DNA of 64,000 bases from an uncultured Prochlorococcus sp. (GTDB taxonomy: Bacteria > Cyanobacteriota > Cyanobacteriia > PCC-6307 > Cyanobiaceae): the NCBI GenBank assembly GCA_902616595.1, contig CACMTJ010000003.1, positions 1 through 64,000 on the forward strand, in the 5' to 3' direction. Below the pieces are notes generated by a model, which ran no database searches, was not told the origin of the DNA, and saw only the letters and a list, made by a program, of their open reading frames with translations. This document shows, piece after piece, positions 34,321 to 43,308 of the stretch (position 1 is the first letter of the stretch; every line of letters starts with the position of its first letter). A program made the translations under genes and the position numbers.

Positions 34321-34444
34321 TATTGGATAATTGATCATTTAGATAAGTTCTGAAATCAAAGATAGTTATTAATAGTAAATAAGCAATGCAAATAGATATA
34401 GAGATAAACCCTGTTACTATTGCAATAATTTTTGGTCTACCCAT
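34313..34444 (-). CDS. Small single-TM protein, 43 aa (below ORF-track cutoff)
   Basis: Reverse translation MGRPKIIAIVTGFISISICIAYLLLITIFDFRTYLNDQLSNIN*; fills the gap between the convergent GTPase and the upstream PLP decarboxylase gene. Confidence 0.6.
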   Translation of the reverse strand: MGRPKIIAIVTGFISISICIAYLLLITIFDFRTYLNDQLSNIN

Positions 34445-34453
34445 ATTCATTAG

Positions 34454-35839
34454 TTAAGCATCTAGAAGTCTCAAAAGTTCTTCAATATGAGAATCTTTTG
34501 TATTGTAATTTCCCATGACAACCCGTAAAAAATATTTACCTTTAAATTTTGGTCTAGAAAGCATAAAATTATTATTAATTAGTTCATTTACTTTAGTTTG
34601 AGTCCATGCATCAGAGTCTTTTGGCTCAAGTTTATTTGGTAAGAATGAAACAATATGTAGAGGACCTGAATATATATCAAATTTATTTTTACTAATATTT
34701 TTTACAAAAAAATCTTTTCTTTTAATTGATGATCTTAATATATTTTCTATTCCTTTGAGACCTAAAAAACGTAACCCAAGCCATAGTTTGATAACCTCTG
34801 CAGGTCTAGAACCTTGTATGCCTATTTCTCCTCTATTTATAATATTTTCTTTGGATGATATATAAGGTAGTCCAGTATTAAAAGTATTTTCTAAAGTACA
34901 CATATTTGAAACCAATAACAAAGATGAAGTCTTTGTTATGCCAATAATTTTTTGTGGATTTATCGTTATCGAATTAGCCTGATTAATATTATTTAGACCT
35001 TCTATTGGAATAGAAGTTATAGCAAAAATCCCTCCAATTGAACCATCAATATGTAACCATATGTTTCTTTGTTTACAGATTTCACTTATTTCTTTAATAG
35101 GATCAATGGCTCCTCTTACAGTTGTCCCAAGGGTGGCTACAACAGCAAATATTTTTTTATTTTCAATTGAACATTTATTTAAAGAGTTTCTCAGATCATT
35201 TATATCCATTCGACCTTGATTATCAGTTTTAATCCTGACAAGATTCCTTGTATCAAGACCCATTACTCTTATACATTTAACGAAAGAAGAATGAGCATCT
35301 TCACTAACAAGTAATACAGAATTGGGATTTGTACCTAATCCAGCATTATTTCTAGCTGCAATAAGTGCATTTAGATTACTTAATGTACCTCCGCTAGCAG
35401 CTATACCTCCAGAGAAATCATTAAACCCTATTTTCTTGGCAAACCATTTGCATAATGATTCCTCAAGCAAGGTTACACTTGGTGATAATTCGTAAGCGAG
35501 AAGATTATTATTTAAACCAGCGGCAATTAAATCTCCCAAAATAGAGAAAATTAAAGGTGGGGGATCAAGGTGCGCTAGTGAGCCAGGATGAACGGGATTA
35601 AATGAATTATTCAAAAGAGATTCAATCTCAGAAAACAAATCTTCCTCAGAGTTGCCATCTTCCGCAGGCATGATACATTTGAAACTGTCATCAAAAGGTA
35701 AAGGACCATTTTTATCAGCTTTAGAGAACCAGTCACAAAGAGTTTGACTTGCTCTATTCAGAAGAATAATCAATTTGTCATTAGTCCCTAAATTTGAGGG
35801 GAAATATATATCTTTATTATTAATTAAATCTTCAGCCAT
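34454..35839 (-). CDS. Group II pyridoxal-dependent amino acid decarboxylase
   Basis: SGGIAASGGTLSNLNALIAARN, LHIDGSIGG, NPQKIIG PLP-lysine region. Confidence 0.87.
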   Translation of the reverse strand: MAEDLINNKDIYFPSNLGTNDKLIILLNRASQTLCDWFSKADKNGPLPFDDSFKCIMPAEDGNSEEDLFSEIESLLNNSFNPVHPGSLAHLDPPPLIFSILGDLIAAGLNNNLLAYELSPSVTLLEESLCKWFAKKIGFNDFSGGIAASGGTLSNLNALIAARNNAGLGTNPNSVLLVSEDAHSSFVKCIRVMGLDTRNLVRIKTDNQGRMDINDLRNSLNKCSIENKKIFAVVATLGTTVRGAIDPIKEISEICKQRNIWLHIDGSIGGIFAITSIPIEGLNNINQANSITINPQKIIGITKTSSLLLVSNMCTLENTFNTGLPYISSKENIINRGEIGIQGSRPAEVIKLWLGLRFLGLKGIENILRSSIKRKDFFVKNISKNKFDIYSGPLHIVSFLPNKLEPKDSDAWTQTKVNELINNNFMLSRPKFKGKYFLRVVMGNYNTKDSHIEELLRLLDA

Positions 35840-35882
35840 CAGATAAGATATCTATTAATAATTCTATTCTCAATCTTGATAA

Positions 35883-36398
35883 ATGAGATATATTTTTGAA
35901 AATGGAAATAGTAATGAAGATCAACAAAAAAAAACAAATAATTCAAAATACACTTTGTGGATGAATTCGATATTAAGAAGATCGAAAGAAATTGGAAAAG
36001 TTGAGCTACCAATCTGTTCAATAATTTTAGATGAGAGAGGAAGATGTATCGGGAGAGGGGTTAACAGAAGAAATATAAATAAAGACCCTTTAGGTCATGC
36101 TGAAATAATGGCACTTAGGCAGGCATCTCTAATTAAAAATGATTGGAGATTTAATGAATGTACAATTATCACTAATTTAGAACCTTGTACTATGTGTTCC
36201 TCTGCACTTATTCAGGCACGAATGGGTAAAGTTATTTTCGGGGCTTACGATAAGAAAAGAGGTGGTTTGGGTGGTTCAATTGACCTATCAAAACATGAAA
36301 GTGCTCATCATAAAATGGAAATAATTGGAGGTATCCTAGAAGATGAATGCAGTCAAATTTTACAGATTTGGTTCAAAAAGTTGAGGACTCAAAAATAG
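35883..36398 (+). CDS. tadA: tRNA-specific adenosine deaminase
   Basis: GHAEIMALRQA, NLEPCTMCSSALIQARMGKVIFGAYDKKRGG. Confidence 0.93.
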   Translation: MRYIFENGNSNEDQQKKTNNSKYTLWMNSILRRSKEIGKVELPICSIILDERGRCIGRGVNRRNINKDPLGHAEIMALRQASLIKNDWRFNECTIITNLEPCTMCSSALIQARMGKVIFGAYDKKRGGLGGSIDLSKHESAHHKMEIIGGILEDECSQILQIWFKKLRTQK

Positions 36399-37557
36399 AA
36401 AATTTCTTTAGCTCAGTATCAAATAGGTTTAATAATCTATCAACATTCTCCTCACATGAATTAAAACCCATTAACCCTACACGCCACACCTTCCCAGATA
36501 ATTCTCCAAGTCCATTTCCTATCTCAATTCCAAAGTTTCTTAAGAGATGATTTCTAAAACCATCCCCATCAACTGCTGGAGGTATTTTAACTGTGGTTAA
36601 AGTTGGCAATCTATAATCCTCTAATACATGTAATTCCATTCCAAGACTTTCTAAACCATTCCACAATTTCTTTGCATTAGTATTGTGTCTATTCCAAACA
36701 TTTTCTAAACCCTCATTCGCAATTAATCGTAAACCTTCACGAATTGCAAAATTCATGTTTACTGGAGCAGTATGATGGTAAATACGATCAGAACCCCAAT
36801 ACTTATTTAATAGAGATAAATCTAGATACCAATTAGGTACTTTTGTTTTTCTTGAACCTAGCTTTTCTTCAGCTCTTTTATTCATTGTAAAAGGGCTTAA
36901 TCCAGGGGGACAACTTAATCCCTTTTGACTACAACTGTATGCTAGATCAATTTTCCATTCGTCTATCAATAATTCTAAAGCACCAAGTGAAGTAACAGCA
37001 TCAACTAAAAACAAGCAATTATTTTTTCTACAAATATCCCCAATACCATCAAGAGGTTGTAAAACACCACTTGATGTTTCAGCATGGACAATGGCAAAAA
37101 TGGCGGGTTTTTTAGTCTCTATTTCATACTTAATTTCCTCATAAGTAAAAGCTTCACCCCATGGTTTTTCAATAAAGGAAACTTGAGCTTTGTATCTAGT
37201 TGCCATATCAACTAATCTATCTCCAAAATATCCTTTTTTAGCAATAAGAATTTTTTCGCCTTCTTCAATAAAATTAGCTATTGAAGCTTCCATCGCTGCA
37301 CTACCAGTGCCGCTCATTGGGAGTGTAATACGATTATTGCACTGCCAGGTATACCTTAAAAGTTGCTGAACGTCAGACATCAATGAGATATATGCCTCAT
37401 CTAAATGACCAATAGGATTTAAAGAAAGAGCGCTTAAGACTTCTGGATGTGCGTTTGAAGGTCCAGGTCCTAATAAAAGTCTAGAGGGTACATAAGTCTT
37501 TGAAAAATGAGATAAATTCTCTTTATTTAAAGCCGGAATAAGTTTTGCTTCTGTCAA
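36373..37557 (-). CDS. Class V aminotransferase (alanine/serine-glyoxylate aminotransferase-like)
   Basis: LLGPGPSNAHPEVLSAL, VDAVTSLGALEL, CSQKGLSCPPGLSP. Confidence 0.9.
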   Translation of the reverse strand: MTEAKLIPALNKENLSHFSKTYVPSRLLLGPGPSNAHPEVLSALSLNPIGHLDEAYISLMSDVQQLLRYTWQCNNRITLPMSGTGSAAMEASIANFIEEGEKILIAKKGYFGDRLVDMATRYKAQVSFIEKPWGEAFTYEEIKYEIETKKPAIFAIVHAETSSGVLQPLDGIGDICRKNNCLFLVDAVTSLGALELLIDEWKIDLAYSCSQKGLSCPPGLSPFTMNKRAEEKLGSRKTKVPNWYLDLSLLNKYWGSDRIYHHTAPVNMNFAIREGLRLIANEGLENVWNRHNTNAKKLWNGLESLGMELHVLEDYRLPTLTTVKIPPAVDGDGFRNHLLRNFGIEIGNGLGELSGKVWRVGLMGFNSCEENVDRLLNLFDTELKKFSIFESSTF

Positions 37558-37596
37558 AGCATTACATTCAATTACTTTTAAATTAGACTAATATCG

Positions 37597-37618
37597 TCGC
37601 TTAAGCGATATTTTTTTA
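37597..37618 (+). terminator. Perfect 12-bp palindrome followed by a T-run: terminator-like hairpin or operator upstream of glnA
   Basis: TCGCTTAAGCGA at 37597-37608 followed by TATTTTTTTA; lies in the divergent aminotransferase/glnA intergenic region. Confidence 0.4.
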
Positions 37619-37707
37619 TAGAAATTAATTCAATTTAAATAATTAAGTAAATAATTATTAAAGTTATGACTTGAAACACTCAAAGAAGACATCTAGTGTT
37701 GAAAAAA

Positions 37708-37721
37708 GTTACGGTTGATAC
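37708..37721 (+). promoter_or_regulatory. Candidate NtcA-binding site upstream of glnA
   Basis: GTTACGGTTGATAC fits GTN10AC and 5/6 of GTAN8TAC; TATTAAT at 37741-37747 is a candidate -10 at class II spacing. Confidence 0.5.
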
Positions 37722-37771
37722 ATAATAAGAATCATCAAGTTATTAATTTCATAGAAGGTATCTCAAAAGTT

Positions 37772-39193
37772 ATGTCTAAGTCTCCACAAGATGTTTTAAG
37801 CCAAATTAAAGATGAAGAAATTGAACTCATCGATTTAAAATTCACAGACATCCATGGTAAATGGCAACATTTAACTCTTACATCAGACATGATAGAAGAG
37901 GATTCATTTACAGAAGGTCTTGCATTTGATGGTTCATCAATAAGAGGTTGGAAAGCAATTAATGCCTCAGATATGTCAATGGTCCCCGATGCAAGTACAG
38001 CATGGATAGATCCTTTTTACAAACATAAAACCCTAAGTATGATTTGCTCTATCCAAGAGCCTAGAAGTGGAGAGCCTTATGATAGATGTCCAAGATCTTT
38101 AGCTCAAAAGGCTTTAAAATACTTAGAATCTACTGGGATTGCTGATACAGCATTTTTTGGACCGGAACCAGAATTCTTTTTATTTGATGACGTGAGATAC
38201 GACTCAAAAGAAGGTTCTTGCTTTTACAGTGTAGATACTATTGAAGCTCCATGGAACACAGGAAGAACTGAAGAAGGTGGAAATTTAGGATATAAGATCC
38301 AATACAAAGAAGGTTATTTCCCAGTTGCTCCAAATGATACTGCTCAAGACATCAGATCTGAAATGCTAATTCAAATGGGTGAATTAGGCATACCCACAGA
38401 GAAGCATCACCATGAAGTTGCTGGTGCCGGTCAACACGAGCTTGGAATGAAATTCGATTCATTAATAAATTCTGCTGATAACGTAATGACTTATAAATAC
38501 GTTGTCAGGAATATTGCTAAAAAATATGGGAAAACTGCAACGTTTATGCCCAAGCCTGTATTTAACGATAATGGAACAGGAATGCATGTTCACCAAAGTT
38601 TATGGAAGAGTGGTCAGCCACTATTTTTTGGTGAAGGAGCATATGCAAATTTATCTCAAACTGCAAGATGGTATATCGGAGGCATACTTAAACATGCCCC
38701 ATCATTCTTAGCATTTACCAACCCAACCACAAATAGTTATAAACGATTGGTTCCAGGATTTGAAGCACCTGTAAATCTAGTTTATTCTGAGGGTAATAGA
38801 TCAGCTGCAGTAAGAATACCTCTAACTGGTCCAAGCCCTAAAGCTAAAAGATTAGAATTCAGATCAGGTGACGCACTTGCAAACCCTTACTTAGCATTTT
38901 CAGTAATGATGCTTGCTGGTATTGATGGAATTAAAAATCAAATTGATCCTGGTGATGGAGTAGATGTAGATTTATTTGAACTTCCAGCTGATGAACTTGC
39001 AAAAATTGATACAGTACCTTCATCTCTAAATGATTCACTTAATGCGCTAAAAGCTGATAAGGATTACCTTTTAGCGGGTGGCGTATTTACAGAAGATTTT
39101 ATTGATAACTTTATCGACATAAAATACGAAGAAGTTCAACAACTAAGACAAAGGCCTCATCCACATGAATTCTTTATGTATTACGATGCATAA
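37772..39193 (+). CDS. glnA: Glutamine synthetase type I
   Basis: [70 protein letters not shown] at 37772 preferred over the TTG at 37715. Confidence 0.98.
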   Translation: MSKSPQDVLSQIKDEEIELIDLKFTDIHGKWQHLTLTSDMIEEDSFTEGLAFDGSSIRGWKAINASDMSMVPDASTAWIDPFYKHKTLSMICSIQEPRSGEPYDRCPRSLAQKALKYLESTGIADTAFFGPEPEFFLFDDVRYDSKEGSCFYSVDTIEAPWNTGRTEEGGNLGYKIQYKEGYFPVAPNDTAQDIRSEMLIQMGELGIPTEKHHHEVAGAGQHELGMKFDSLINSADNVMTYKYVVRNIAKKYGKTATFMPKPVFNDNGTGMHVHQSLWKSGQPLFFGEGAYANLSQTARWYIGGILKHAPSFLAFTNPTTNSYKRLVPGFEAPVNLVYSEGNRSAAVRIPLTGPSPKAKRLEFRSGDALANPYLAFSVMMLAGIDGIKNQIDPGDGVDVDLFELPADELAKIDTVPSSLNDSLNALKADKDYLLAGGVFTEDFIDNFIDIKYEEVQQLRQRPHPHEFFMYYDA

Positions 39194-39220
39194 TTAAAAA
39201 AAAATTAGTTAAAATTAAAT

Positions 39221-39266
39221 CAATTTGAGAAATATCACAAAATATTCTCAAATTGTTTTTTTTTTT
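39221..39266 (+). terminator. Rho-independent terminator of glnA
   Basis: CAATTTGAGAA...TTCTCAAATTG 11-bp stem followed by an 11-nt T-run. Confidence 0.88.
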
Positions 39267-39294
39267 GTTGGAATATACATATATAAATTGAAAA

Positions 39295-40350
39295 ATGTCT
39301 AGGGAATCTATTTCAAAAATTGCATATAAAACGCTACAACAAAGTAAAAGCATTGCAGGTTTTGCACACAAGCAGATAAGTTCAAGATTAATGAATTTTA
39401 TTCTTCCAGATTCGAAACTTGAAAATTTTGATATAGATAAGGATCTTTTAATACAAATCCAAAATTCAATGGATATCTTAAGAGAAGAAGATTGGAATGA
39501 TGCAGAAAAAAATATATATCCAAAAAAATTATTGTTTGACGAACCATGGCTTAGATATCTAACTCAATATCCCAAAATTTGGCTCGATATGCCTTATACA
39601 TGGGATAGACGCAGAAAACAAAACTTTGACGACCTACCAAAATCAATTAATAAAGATAATTATCCTCAATATTACTTGAGAAATTTTCATCATCAAACAG
39701 ATGGATATTTATCAGACTTTTCAGCTAGCATTTATGACCTACAAGTAGAGATACTTTTCAACGGAACTGCTGACTCAATGAGGAGAAGAATTATTAAGCC
39801 AATAAAAGAAGGACTAGAAATTTTTAGCGATAGAAAAAAAAGTTCTATAAAAATACTTGATGTAGCTACAGGATCTGGAAGAACATTAAAACAATTAAGA
39901 GTCGCATTTCCTAAAGAAAAAATTACAGGAATTGATTTATCTGATTCATACTTAAAAGAGGCAAGTAGATATATTTCAGATTTAGATGGAGATCTAATTC
40001 AGTTAATAAAAGGTAATGCAGAAGAATTACCTTTTGAAAATGATAGTTTTCAATGCATTTCTTGTGTTTACTTATTTCATGAATTACCTAGAACCATTAG
40101 AGCTAAAGTATTAAATGAATTTTTTAGAGTTCTTGAACCTGGGGGGATATTAGTATTAGCTGATTCAATTCAAATAAGTGATTCACCTGACTTTACATCC
40201 GTAATGGAAAACTTCTATAAATCTTTTCACGAGCCTTTTTATTGTGATTACATAAAAGAGGATATAGATTCAAAAATAGAGGAAGTAGGGTTTAAAGATG
40301 TAAAATCAAATTCCTTTTTTATGACCAAAGTATGGTCTGCTGTAAAGTAA
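39295..40350 (+). CDS. SAM-dependent methyltransferase
   Basis: ILDVATGSGRTLKQL, ITGIDLSDSYLKEA, GNAEELPFENDSFQCISCVYLFHELP. Confidence 0.9.
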   Translation: MSRESISKIAYKTLQQSKSIAGFAHKQISSRLMNFILPDSKLENFDIDKDLLIQIQNSMDILREEDWNDAEKNIYPKKLLFDEPWLRYLTQYPKIWLDMPYTWDRRRKQNFDDLPKSINKDNYPQYYLRNFHHQTDGYLSDFSASIYDLQVEILFNGTADSMRRRIIKPIKEGLEIFSDRKKSSIKILDVATGSGRTLKQLRVAFPKEKITGIDLSDSYLKEASRYISDLDGDLIQLIKGNAEELPFENDSFQCISCVYLFHELPRTIRAKVLNEFFRVLEPGGILVLADSIQISDSPDFTSVMENFYKSFHEPFYCDYIKEDIDSKIEEVGFKDVKSNSFFMTKVWSAVK

Positions 40351-40362
40351 ATAAAAAATTCT

Positions 40363-40626
40363 ATGACCTACTGGGATAAAGATACTATTCAGCTTGTTCA
40401 AAGTCTTAATGACAAATTAAAAATTGATCATTCTAAATGGCATAAAGATAAAGGAAATAAATATAAACGATCTGCAGAATTAATTTCGGCGGGATTATGC
40501 CATTTAATTATTTCTTGTAATGAGAATGAAACTATTGACTATATAGAAGAAAGTATTAAATGGTTAAAAGAAATTAACGTGGATCAACCTTGCCCAAGTA
40601 AAAATCACCTTTTTAAAGCCAACTGA
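40363..40626 (+). CDS. Conserved cyanobacterial hypothetical protein
   Basis: 87 aa ORF, 12 nt downstream of the methyltransferase, same strand; likely DUF6439-type (from memory). Confidence 0.6.
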   Translation: MTYWDKDTIQLVQSLNDKLKIDHSKWHKDKGNKYKRSAELISAGLCHLIISCNENETIDYIEESIKWLKEINVDQPCPSKNHLFKAN

Positions 40627-41039
40627 AGCCTATTACCTTTACTACTCCATCTAATATCATCAAAACATTCATTAATAATGTAAAGTCCACGGCCATTTAC
40701 ACTACTTATTTTTTTTGGTAATTTGTAGTCTCTTTTTTTTATTTCTAAACCATTACCTTGATCTTGAATTTGCCAAACACACCAATTAGGAGTAATTATT
40801 CTTCTTACTCTAATATTTTTTTTAGGATCTAATTTATTTCCATGTTTTACTGCGTTAACTAGAGCTTCATGTAGACCAAGTTTTATAAGATAGCTTGATT
40901 GAGAATTTTTAATAGGTTCTAATAATTGATCGACAAATTCATTTAACTGTAATGATGATTCGAATTCGTAGTTTGACCAGTTAATCTTTGGTCTTTTAAA
41001 AAATTTCTTTAAAATATTTTTGCCCCGAAATAAGGACAT
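40605..41039 (-). CDS. HATPase_c-like ATP-binding protein (anti-sigma factor/RsbW-like)
   Basis: GLHEALVNAVKHGN, WQIQDQGNGLEI, NGRGLYIINECFDDI. Confidence 0.88.
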   Translation of the reverse strand: MSLFRGKNILKKFFKRPKINWSNYEFESSLQLNEFVDQLLEPIKNSQSSYLIKLGLHEALVNAVKHGNKLDPKKNIRVRRIITPNWCVWQIQDQGNGLEIKKRDYKLPKKISSVNGRGLYIINECFDDIRWSSKGNRLQLALKR

Positions 41040-41086
41040 AATAATATTTTGATACTGTCTTAATTTTAACTTATTAAATACCTCAT

Positions 41087-41806
41087 TTAAAGAATATTAT
41101 TATGTCTCTCTGCAATAGCAGGATGTCGTAAGATGGAGTCCATAAGTCTTACTCCTCTTAGTTGATTTATTAAAGGCATATGTCCATCAGGAGCATCCAA
41201 TGACCAGCAAAAAGATCCGGGATATCTAGTCCATAAGCCATTTTTTTTCCAACCTATCTTCGGCCACATTAATTCATATTTTTTTCCTACTGATTTTAAT
41301 ATCTTTGCCTGAATTGAGAATCCAAATCTGCCAGTAGAATAAATATTCCATAATCGATCAATTGTTTCTAGATCTTTACCTGACATATTCTTAACTTCAC
41401 TATAGAAAACATATCCACGTTTTTCAGCTAATTTCCCAGCTAATTTTCGTAAATAGGAACTTGTTAATCTATCCGCCTCTTCAAATTCTTGCTCAACCAA
41501 CTTCAATTGCAAATCTTCATAATTAATATCAAAATCTGAATATGTATTAAACCAATTATTGAATTTGGAGTTTTCAAAGAATTCAGGCTTAAATTTTTTT
41601 AAAACTTGCAATATCCAACCAGCAGCCCAGTCGTCTCCATCACTATCAAAGATATCAAACAGTGAAGGACCAAGATTAAAAATATTTTCGAATTCAGATT
41701 CTATTTGAGTTAATGAATTTATTCTTTTTCTTTGATTGGAATCTACAAATTTTTTTATCAGATTTAATGTAGCATTATTATGGTTATCTTGTTCTTTGTT
41801 ATTCAT
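41087..41806 (-). CDS. GUN4 domain protein
   Basis: MSGKDLETIDRLWNIYSTGRFGFSIQAKI, GSFCWSLDAPDGHMPLINQLRGVRLMDSILRHPAI. Confidence 0.92.
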   Translation of the reverse strand: MNNKEQDNHNNATLNLIKKFVDSNQRKRINSLTQIESEFENIFNLGPSLFDIFDSDGDDWAAGWILQVLKKFKPEFFENSKFNNWFNTYSDFDINYEDLQLKLVEQEFEEADRLTSSYLRKLAGKLAEKRGYVFYSEVKNMSGKDLETIDRLWNIYSTGRFGFSIQAKILKSVGKKYELMWPKIGWKKNGLWTRYPGSFCWSLDAPDGHMPLINQLRGVRLMDSILRHPAIAERHNNIL

Positions 41807-41841
41807 TTTAAAAAATCAATCTAAAAAAATAAAAACTATCC

Positions 41842-42882
41842 ATGTATTTCAAAAGAAAAGAACTAGAGAAATTTAGAAGTTTTAAAGGACCACTTATAGA
41901 TGTTAGAAGCCCGAGTGAATATTATAAAGGACACCTGCCTAATTCTATTAACATTCCACTATTTGATAATGATGAGAGATCCATAATTGGAACTATTTAT
42001 AAAAAAGAAGGAAGAAAAAAAGCTGTCATAGAGGGATTAAATTTTTTTGAAAAAAAAATGGAATTTCTTCTTGATAATTTATTCATAAGTATTGAGTCTT
42101 ATAAAACTATTGCTAATAAAAATAATGAATTTTTTATCAGAATATATTGCTCTAGAGGAGGAATGCGTTCACAAAGCATTGCTTGGCTACTAGAAAAATA
42201 TAAATTAAATCCAATAACACTTAAGGGAGGATACAAAATATATAGAAGATGGGTATTAGATAGTTTCTCAAAAAAGTTGAATTTATTAGTTATTGGAGGA
42301 AAAACAGGAACAGGGAAGACAAGATTATTATCATTACTAGAGAAATATAAATATCAAACTATTGATCTTGAAGGATTTGCTTGTCATAGAGGAAGTACAT
42401 TTGGAGCTTTAGGAATGAAAGAACAACCTTCAAATGAACAATTTGAAAATAAAATTGCAGAAAAATTAAATTCCTTTAAAAATTCTAATAATATTTTTGT
42501 AGAAGCAGAAAGTGCAAATATAGGCAAATGCAAAATACCCCATGAATTTTTTAATCAGATGAAAAATTCAAGGAGAATAGAAATTATAAGGAGTGAATCT
42601 AACAGGTTAGATGAGTTGATAGATACATATAGTGTTTTTAAGAAAGAAGAACTTCAAGAATCTGTATTAAGGATTAAAAAAAGATTAGGACCACAAAGAA
42701 CAAAAATAGCTCTCGAATCAATTAATAATGAGAGATGGGACTTAGTTTGTAAATCAGTTCTAGATTATTACGATAAATGTTATGAATATGAAAAGGTTGG
42801 TAAAACAAATATAAAGATATTAGATTTAACCGACAAAAAATATGATGAAAGTATCCTGGAGTTAGTAAATAATGTTTTATAA
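41842..42882 (+). CDS. mnmH: tRNA 2-selenouridine synthase (rhodanese plus P-loop)
   Basis: DVRSPSEYYKGHLPNSINIPLFDNDERSIIGTIYKKEGRKKAVIEGL, YCSRGGMRSQSIAWLL, GGKTGTGKT, DLEGFACHRGSTFGALG. Confidence 0.93.
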   Translation: MYFKRKELEKFRSFKGPLIDVRSPSEYYKGHLPNSINIPLFDNDERSIIGTIYKKEGRKKAVIEGLNFFEKKMEFLLDNLFISIESYKTIANKNNEFFIRIYCSRGGMRSQSIAWLLEKYKLNPITLKGGYKIYRRWVLDSFSKKLNLLVIGGKTGTGKTRLLSLLEKYKYQTIDLEGFACHRGSTFGALGMKEQPSNEQFENKIAEKLNSFKNSNNIFVEAESANIGKCKIPHEFFNQMKNSRRIEIIRSESNRLDELIDTYSVFKKEELQESVLRIKKRLGPQRTKIALESINNERWDLVCKSVLDYYDKCYEYEKVGKTNIKILDLTDKKYDESILELVNNVL

Positions 42883-42941
42883 ATAACCACAAACGAATTT
42901 GAAAAATATTTCCTAAGATAGCAAATTATCAAACTAACATT

Positions 42942-43295
42942 ATGACAGCAAATAAAACTGCAAAAATTCAATTTTATGAAGGAACTGATGAACCTGTAGT
43001 TCCTGAAATAAGACTCACTAGGAGTAAGGATGGTACCACAGGCCAAGCTTTATTTTTGTTCGAAAAACCTCAGGCATTATCTTCAATTACGGATGGGGAA
43101 ATCACAGGCATGCGTATGATTGACTCTGAAGGTGAAATATTAACTAGGGAAGTTAAAGTAAAGTTTGTTGATGGAGAACCAATATTTTTAGAAGCAGTAT
43201 ATATTTGGAAGAACACATCTGACTTTGATAGATTTATGAGATTTGCAAATAGTTATGCCAAATCAAATGGATTAGGATATTCTGAAAAGAAGTAG
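42942..43295 (+). CDS. psb28: Photosystem II assembly protein Psb28
   Basis: [40 protein letters not shown]...[10 protein letters not shown]. Confidence 0.95.
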   Translation: MTANKTAKIQFYEGTDEPVVPEIRLTRSKDGTTGQALFLFEKPQALSSITDGEITGMRMIDSEGEILTREVKVKFVDGEPIFLEAVYIWKNTSDFDRFMRFANSYAKSNGLGYSEKK

Positions 43296-43308
43296 AATAT
43301 TTTGAAAA

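Noticed and set aside
36448-36456. CTCCTCACA resembling the Yfr1 sRNA core motif
   Set aside because: Lies inside the aminotransferase coding sequence, incomplete match and no flanking hairpins or terminator.
37715-37771. TTG-initiated 19-aa extension of glnA
   Set aside because: Extension overlaps the likely promoter/NtcA element and is not glutamine synthetase-like; the ATG at 37772 gives the standard N-terminus.
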